NCBI GenBank assembly: GCA_019925795.1
Contig: CM034304.1
Coordinates: 806,001-870,000 of the forward strand
DNA: 64,000 nt
From: Dendrobium chrysotoxum
Taxonomy: Eukaryota > Streptophyta > Magnoliopsida > Asparagales > Orchidaceae
Direction: 5' to 3'
The notes under the pieces were generated by a model. It worked only from the letters and a program-made list of their open reading frames with translations, did not search any database and was not told where the DNA came from. Below, piece after piece: positions 57,618 through 64,000 of this stretch (position 1 is its first letter; every line of letters begins with the position of its first letter). The position numbers were made by a program, and so were the translations under genes.

Positions 57618-58582
57618 TGTTGCAAAAATTGGACCTCGGTCTTGGGATTTTAATGATAATAAATATTATTATTTTTTCTACCATGTTTCCCCCTATTATT
57701 ATTATTAGATATTTATTTTGGTGCACTAACATTTCAAGTCCGTCGTACATCATGCAAAGTGACCAACTCAAGATTAGGTAGAAAAGGTTTATATTTTCTC
57801 AAGAGTCTTTATTTATTATTTACTTAATTTTATTAATATTTGTTGGGTCCAACTCTTATCTAAGGTGGATGCTAAACTTCATGACCGTGCACACACATGG
57901 AGGAGTCAAAAAAATTATTTTTACACTTTTTAATGAATCATACAGTATGATCAAAATTGTACGGTATGATCAAATACTTATGACATAAAACAACTAATTT
58001 TTTAATTAATTTCTTTGAACCAATAGTACTATATGATTAAGACTGTACTATATAATCTACTCAAAATGGAAACCCTAGTAGCAATCAAAATTAACTACGT
58101 TTTTACATTTTGATTTATAAACTAATCATACTGTATGATCCCATTTGTACAGTATGATATTTAAAAATTTAAATTAATCCTCATGATTAGACAATCAAAT
58201 AAAGGTTTAATAAATATGGTAAATCATACTGGATGATCTATAGAGACAAAATCTAATCATCCAAGATATCGTATTGGATGAAAAGTTGATTTTGAGCTAA
58301 TTATACACTATGATGTCAATTATACTAGCCAATTTATAGAGATGATTTCCAATGATCCTAGTGATTGTCCTGTATAAACAAATGGAAATGGAATTAATCA
58401 GACTGTATGATCTTTTGATCGTATTGTATGATCAGTACACATAAATTGAATAGTTCATCCCACTACTATTCCATCATATTGAACGAACCCAATTTTTGAA
58501 CTAATCTTACTATATGATCATTGATCACATTATATAAATAGTGATGGCCAAATTGAAAACTAGGTTTTTTTTTAAAGCTTTG
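57618..58582 (+). repeat. LTR fragment G' (unit 2 copy of G)
   Basis: Starts TGTTGCAAAAATTGG, ends at the minus-strand LTR of E'. Shared junctions with unit 1 on both sides. Palindrome pair ATCATACTGTATGAT near 58126 and its partner about 20 bp on. Confidence 0.75.
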
Positions 58583-60343
58583 TGAAAGTTTGATGTAGGA
58601 TGTCAAGCCTAGGTGAATTGTCCTTGCCACACCAATAGGGGGGGGGGGGGGGGGGGGTGAATTGGTAGTTTTAAAAAACCTATTACTCACTTTTAAAATA
58701 AAACTTATATTTCTTTTGTACTTTTAGTAATTAAGAAGAGCAAGATAATTATTACCTGATGTAGAAGTAAATAGACTTATCAAAGATTACAACGATGATG
58801 ATAAAAGTCTAATCAACACAAAAAAATAACTATCGTAGATTTCTACCAAGCAAATATCATAGAAATTAAATGTGAAAAAGTAAAGTACAAAAAATAAGAA
58901 ATCAAAATATGTACACTAGAATTTTATAGTGGTTCGATCAAATAAAGACCTACATCCACTCCCCGGAGTCCTCTTCGAGTATTACACTAAACCTTTAATG
59001 TCTCTCCTTTTTCCCCTACAGCTAAATTGAGAAGCTCTTACAATCTTTTCACCAACCTAGTGCGGCAGAGAACCTTGGCCTCCTTTTTCACGCTCCTATC
59101 GATGGCATAGAATCACGATCTCCTTTTTCACTCTCCTGGTGAAGGTAGAGAACCCCGATCTTCTTTTTCACTCTCTTAGAGAAGGCAGAGAATCACAACA
59201 GTCTTTGAGCTGAAGAACTTCTTCCCAAAGCAACCCAAGAAACTTAGATTGACATCTAGAGGAAATAAGGCAAGACACTTGCTTGGAGCAACCATGTGAG
59301 CCCCTCACACTACTTCTCCCTCACATATAAGCTCTCCCTTTCTTATTCACAAAGCACTCCTAGATCCCTTAAGCTCTCTCTCCAGAATATTCAGTAGCCA
59401 AATACTTGAAACAAGTCTAATTAGAGAGATTAAATTCAAGGCCTTATAAAAAAGCCCTAGAATTCAATTCTGGCAACTGTAATTGTATAGTTCAATCCAA
59501 GATCGTATGGTACGATTAGTTCAAATAATCATATTAGTATTGTATAAAGAATAAGGTGCTATATGATCTGTTCAATACGTCATGCTGATCGTCCAGTTCA
59601 ATTTCATAATCATCTAGTATGATTAGTTTGAATAACTTGGATTATCATCCCATACGATTGGAGATAATAAAATATCACCCCATGCAAAGTTCAAGTCATA
59701 CAATATGATTGGGTCCAATCATCACGTATAATCTGACTGGTTCAATTAATCAAAAATTATTCCTTAATTATATGATTAAATTAGGTAAGATTTACCTATC
59801 ATACGGTTTGTTTAGTTTAAATTTTGATTATCAAAATGTTGTTTAAATTATGATTTGTGACTGAGATTTTGATTTTAACTGATTATCCAGTACAATCTGG
59901 ATTGTACTATATGATTAGTTCAAATGGCTTTTATTGCCATAATTAGCCATTTTGATTATTTTTTGATTAGCTGATCATACATTTTGATATGTATCATACA
60001 GTTTGATTAGTTTAAAAAACTAAACAAGTAATTTTGTCACTATCTCACTTCCTTAAGTGTGTGTGTGTGCATGATCCCTAAGTTTAGTATCCACCAAATA
60101 CATAATTTGACTTAAGAAATATAGAAATAAGAAAAGGTAAAATTACAGACTCTTCTAGACAAACCCTATTCTACTGAGTCTTGAGCTAGTCAATTTTGCA
60201 TAATGTATGGTGGACCTAAAATATTAGAGCACAAGGAAAAAATAGATATGCAATAATAATAATTAATAAGAGATAGTATAGTAAAGAATTTAATAATGTT
60301 TGTTATCATCAAAATTGTAGGACTTGGGTCTAGATTTGTAACA
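58583..60343 (-). repeat. 3' LTR of element E' (1761 bp)
   Basis: Minus strand TGTTACAAATCTAG at 60343 to AACTTTCA at 58583. G20 run on the plus strand at 58638-58657. Polypurine tract AAAAAGAGGGGGAT follows at 60344-60357. Confidence 0.9.
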
Positions 60344-60482
60344 ATCCCCCTCTTTTTAATAATGGAAAATATTGTTGGTAAATAACTTCATTTTATTTTT
60401 ACTAGGTCCTAAGCTCCCCCTAACTAATTGAATTTTTGAAAATAAGGAGAGTTTGTGTTTTTTTAAATTTTCATTTTCAATA

Positions 60483-60484
<2 letters not shown>

Positions 60485-60518
<34 letters not shown>

Positions 60519-60530
60519 TATTATTATTAT

Positions 60531-60572
<42 letters not shown>
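60485..60572. repeat. (ATT)n and (AT)n compound microsatellite
   Basis: ATT/TTA repeats at 60485-60531, then AT repeats to 60572, at the site where unit 1 has pure (AT)n. Confidence 0.95.
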
Positions 60573-60574
<2 letters not shown>

Positions 60575-61261
60575 GGAACACAAAAAATGAGCAGGAAATA
60601 AAAGCATAATAAAACATCAGAAGGAAAATAAATGCAAAACTAGCAAACTAATCATAACAAAATAGTAGGTAAAGATAACCAATAACATGGTACTCTCTGT
60701 TTTGACTTCATAAAAAAAAAGACAAAACAATTAAACAAAAATACCAAAACACAACAGACAGCACAAAATAAAAACATAAAAAAAAAATACAGACACAAGA
60801 TAAAAATAAAAAACTAACTAAAAATCTGAAGGTCCTTGATCAGGTGGAGGTGGTGGTGGTGGTTGGAAGTACCAGCACCTATTTAGTAGCTCTCCAAACC
60901 AAGCCATATTATTTCATGTCGCTGATGCTGCTCTGCTATGTAGTTATCGAATCAAGTCTCCCACTGATTAAATCTTTGAGTCGGTGTATCATACTTAGAG
61001 GGCTACTGAATAGGTGCTGGTACTGGTGCTCATGCTCCCTCGGCTTCTTCTAGCTCAAGGTTAACATAGTGAATATTTTTGTGATAAGCGCTATGAAGAA
61101 TGTGGAAGGGACTATTTGAGTAGAAAGTTAGAAGGTGGTCTAGTTGTGTAGGGAATTAGAAATTGTATTTAGATTTAAGGATAAAGGAAATGATGTGACC
61201 TAAGGAAATATTTGGCTTATTTAATTCTAGGATCTCAAATGCAGGTAAAATTCTCAAGGTA

Positions 61262-61882
61262 TCAAATAGTTAAATCATTTTCATTGAAATCAATCTTAGC
61301 CATTATGAAATATATTGTGAGGGATAGAAGAGGGGTAATATTTATTCGATCCCCAGCTTTTGGAATGATTACATTATGAAGGATATGTTGTTTGATTCGA
61401 GCATCTTGAACTAAGCTATTTACATGAGGAATGTGGTAGGTTATAGGAAATTCCCTATGGGTAGTGTTAGCAAGGGTCAAGTCATTGTCAGGGTTAGAAG
61501 CTAAAAGGTGAATTTTCACGCCAGTGGTAAAGTGGTGTAGGAATTTATCAAAGTCTTGGAAAGTAATTTCAGCAGGACTTCTATTGACATATGATTGGAG
61601 GGAAGTGTCGTCATTGATGATTCTAAGGCTTGCAAAGAACTCAAAAAGGAGTTCAGAGTTAAAAGGATAGGAAAGAGTGAGAATAAAAGGAAGGGTGGTG
61701 CGAGTGAAAAGAGTGAGTACCTGGAAGTTTAGAACTTCTTAATTTTTTATCTTTGAGTGTGTGATCATAGCAGCTTTGTAATAATTATATGCCTCTTCAT
61801 TAGTTACTTCGGTAAAGCAAGGATCCATGGGTCATTAGGTGGAGCTTCCAATGAGTGCTCTTGATCGCTTTCCACACGACAT
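61262..61882 (-). pseudogene. third-ORF relic, E' copy
   Basis: Minus strand from ATG at 61882 (MSCGKRSRALIGSS). Stops follow, then an 85-codon open piece at 61519-61262 that reads KIHLLASNPDNDLTLANTTH at its start and includes HVNSLVQDARIKQHIL. VQDAxIxQHIL is shared with the F' product, supporting one gene in both orientations. Confidence 0.55.
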
Positions 61883-61964
61883 TACAAGGACTAAGATCTT
61901 ATGGACGAAGGAAGAGGATTTGAAAATAGTTGAGTAAGGAAAAAACTTATTTTCCCTCCCTTTA

Positions 61965-62400
61965 AATAGAAATTGACCATTTTATACAATATGATAGGGT
62001 ATCGTATAGTACGATCGAGTGCATTCAATTCATCCAGTCTTATCAGTCAAGAAAGTAGTCTTATCATATAATATAATTAGAATCATACTGGTTAATTAGG
62101 GTAACAATGATCATCTTAAGGAGTCAATCTAGATAATCATTGACTGGTCACATAATCCTGTATGAATAGGTGTTTGTACAGTATGATAGAATATATAGTA
62201 TTACATATGCTAAATTCAATTCATCCAACATCTAGTGCCATATGTATCGTACATTATGAAGTAGGTGTTTACATTGTACGATCACCAATAATTAGTTAAT
62301 CAGAGCCATTGGATGTGTTGTGAGCAATGATGTGATACTTTGTGCATATCATACATTATGATGTGGTATCATACAGAACAATGGGAGAAAATTTTGATTT
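61965..62400 (-). promoter_or_regulatory. palindrome tract and TATA-like box upstream of third ORF, E' copy
   Basis: Minus-strand palindromes (for example around ATCGTATAGTACGATC near 62000) followed by TCTATTTAAAGGG at about 61968-61980, about 90 bp before the ATG at 61882. Confidence 0.52.
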
Positions 62401-62557
62401 ATGTGTGATGATCTGGAAAACATCATAAAAAATAAAATAAACTAGAAAAAAATAGATCACAAACATAAATAATAAAATATGAAATAAAATATTAAATGAA
62501 AAATAGAAAAATAAACACAGTTAACATTCATATTTTCAATTTTTAAAGCATCCTGAT

Positions 62558-62713
62558 TCAGGCATGAATATCTATGACACTTAGTCTAGTCCTCAATGAG
62601 CTAAATGTTTCAAAGGCAAGGGCTTTTGTAAAGAAATTTGCAAGTTGATTTTCAGTAGGTATATAATGTAACTTTATATCCCCCTTGGTTACATGATATC
62701 TAATGAAATAGTA

Positions 62714-62752
<39 letters not shown>

Positions 62753-64000
62753 GTCCTGTAGTGTTGGATTGGATTTTTTGAAATATAGATGGCACTGGTG
62801 TTATCACACATGATTGTAAAAGTACCGATAAGTAGTCTAAGATCTAAGATTTATTATTTAAGCTATAGGACTTATGCAACACAACTCCTTATAATTATTT
62901 ATTATGCTTCAGCGGTAGATAAGGCTACAGAGTTTTATTTTCTACTAGACCAGGAGACTAAAAATTGTCCTACAAATTAATAGGTTTTTGAAGTAATTTT
63001 CCTATCGACTCAACATCCTGTAAAGTCTGAATCAAAATATCCTATGATTTTAAAAGAAGTACTATGTCTAGGATACCAAATTCCTAAGTTTTGTGTACCT
63101 AAAATATATATAAGAATTGTTTTAATAACACTCATGTGGGATTCTTTGGGATCAGCCTAAAATCTAGCACAGAGAAATACACTAAACATAATATCTGGTC
63201 TACTGGTAGTCAAGTAAAGAAGTGATCTAATTATCCCTCTATACTTCTTATGGTCAATTGAATTTCCATTTGGGTCCTTATTTAACTGAATGGTGTAGCT
63301 CACGGGAGTATTAATTATCTTAGCATTATCCATCTCATATTTTTTAAGAATATCTTTAACATACTTTAATTGCCTAGGAAAAGTTCCATTATCCCTTTGC
63401 TTCTCACTAAATCCAAAGAAATAGGTAAGCTCCCCAACCATGCTCATCTTAAACTCTTCACTCATTATTTTTGAGAATTTATTACAAAGATTTTTATTTT
63501 TAGATCCAAATAGTATATCATCAACATAAATCTGAATAATGAGCAAGTATTCTCCTTCTTTCTTTTGAAATAGGGTGGTGTCTACACTACCCTTAAAAAA
63601 AGCTTTGTCTAGGAGGGAAGTGCTCATCCTTTCATACCAAGCTCTTGGTGTTTGCTTCAATCCATATAATGCCTTCTTTAGTTTGAATACATTATTGGGA
63701 AATTTTGAGTTCTCAAAACCTGGGGGATACTCAGCATATACATCTTCTTTAATTTCCCTATTTAGGAAAGCTCTTTTAACATCCATCTGATATATAGCTT
63801 GAATCCTCTAAAGCAAGAAAAGGCTAACAACACTCTAATAGCTTCTAGTCTAGCTACAATAGCAAAGGTCTCTTTAAAGTCAATTCCTTCAACTTGATTA
63901 TACCCCTTAGCTATTAATCTAGCCTTAGTTCTAATTACTATGCAAGAGTCATTCATCTTATTATTGAAAACCCATTTGATTCCTACAATACTCTGGTCTT
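62558..64000 (-). pseudogene. pol: pol of element E', RT and RNase H, continues past window
   Basis: Minus strand. RT is open at 63786-63157 (209 codons; the window also holds the preceding piece 63956-63762) and keeps the catalytic IYVDDILFGS near 63530-63500 and NTPVSYTIQL. RNase H follows with stops, to the natural end at 62558. Better preserved than in E, whose motif is YVDY. Junction-free RT at 63478 gives the pre-insertion sequence of the D target site. Confidence 0.88.
62718..62750. repeat. (AT)n microsatellite in RNase H relic of E'
   Basis: About 33 bp of AT repeats, against about 12 bp at the same place in unit 1 (43967). Confidence 0.9.

Larger units (their letters stand above)
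54551..64000 (+). repeat. tandem duplication, unit 2 (continues past window)
   Basis: Copy of 35783-44709 and 50013-50500 containing F', G' and the 3' half of E', with shared nesting junctions. Lacks element D. Confidence 0.8.
58583..64000 (-). mobile_element. Ty1/copia element E', minus strand, 3' half in window
   Basis: Unit 2 copy of E: 3' LTR, polypurine tract, third-ORF relic and C-terminal pol; gag and 5' LTR would lie past 64000. Not interrupted by D. Confidence 0.88.

Overview
This window is nuclear DNA from a flowering plant and consists almost entirely of LTR retrotransposons, many nested in each other. I see no host protein gene, tRNA, rRNA or CRISPR array. The plant assignment rests on Ty1/copia Sirevirus-like elements (tRNA-Met primer sites, gag with coiled coil and two zinc knuckles, AAAAGGGGGAGAT polypurine tracts, LTRs of about 1.5-1.8 kb packed with palindromes) and on a tRNA-Arg-type primer site of the Ogre/Tat Ty3/gypsy kind. 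The species cannot be named from the sequence.

Layout. 1-7734: 3' part of copia element A (gag, protease, integrase, RT, RNase H, 3' LTR), nearly intact but broken by one nonsense codon and two frameshifts. 7735-18073: AT-rich decayed repeats: a worn 75-bp tandem tract, an inverted pair of gypsy-type LTR segments, a roughly 4-kb repeat with a short LINE-like tail inserted in it, and a gypsy primer site and leader. 18074-27875: full-length copia element B with both LTRs and a 5-bp AAAAT target duplication, inserted in the gypsy element and riddled with stops. 27876-34010: gypsy gag relic with a 345-bp tandem duplication, then the second copy of the 4-kb repeat. 34023-39815: 5'-truncated copia element F (+ strand) with a third-ORF relic and part of its 3' LTR, interrupted by a further LTR fragment G. 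39816-54290: copia element E on the minus strand, split by element D (44710-50007), a young gag-only element with TTTTT target duplications. 54291-54550: a mosaic of tiny LTR, gag and pol scraps. 54551-64000: a second copy of the F-G-E block, the right part of a direct tandem duplication whose unit was about 13.5 kb before D landed.

Three related Sirevirus-like groups are present: A and B (LTR palindrome ATCGTCCNGGACGAT, no third ORF), D (same palindrome, pol deleted) and E, F, G (AT-rich palindrome ATCATACNGTATGAT, third ORF between pol and the 3' LTR). Four patterns deserve most attention. The LTR palindromes come in pairs whose starts are almost always 20-21 bp apart. A conserved stem-loop tract lies upstream of the polypurine tract in A, B and D, including the pol-less D. 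In E and F a palindrome tract with its own TATA-like box sits just upstream of the third ORF, resembling an internal LTR-like promoter. Finally, the whole nested F/G/E block is tandemly duplicated, with D present in only one copy.
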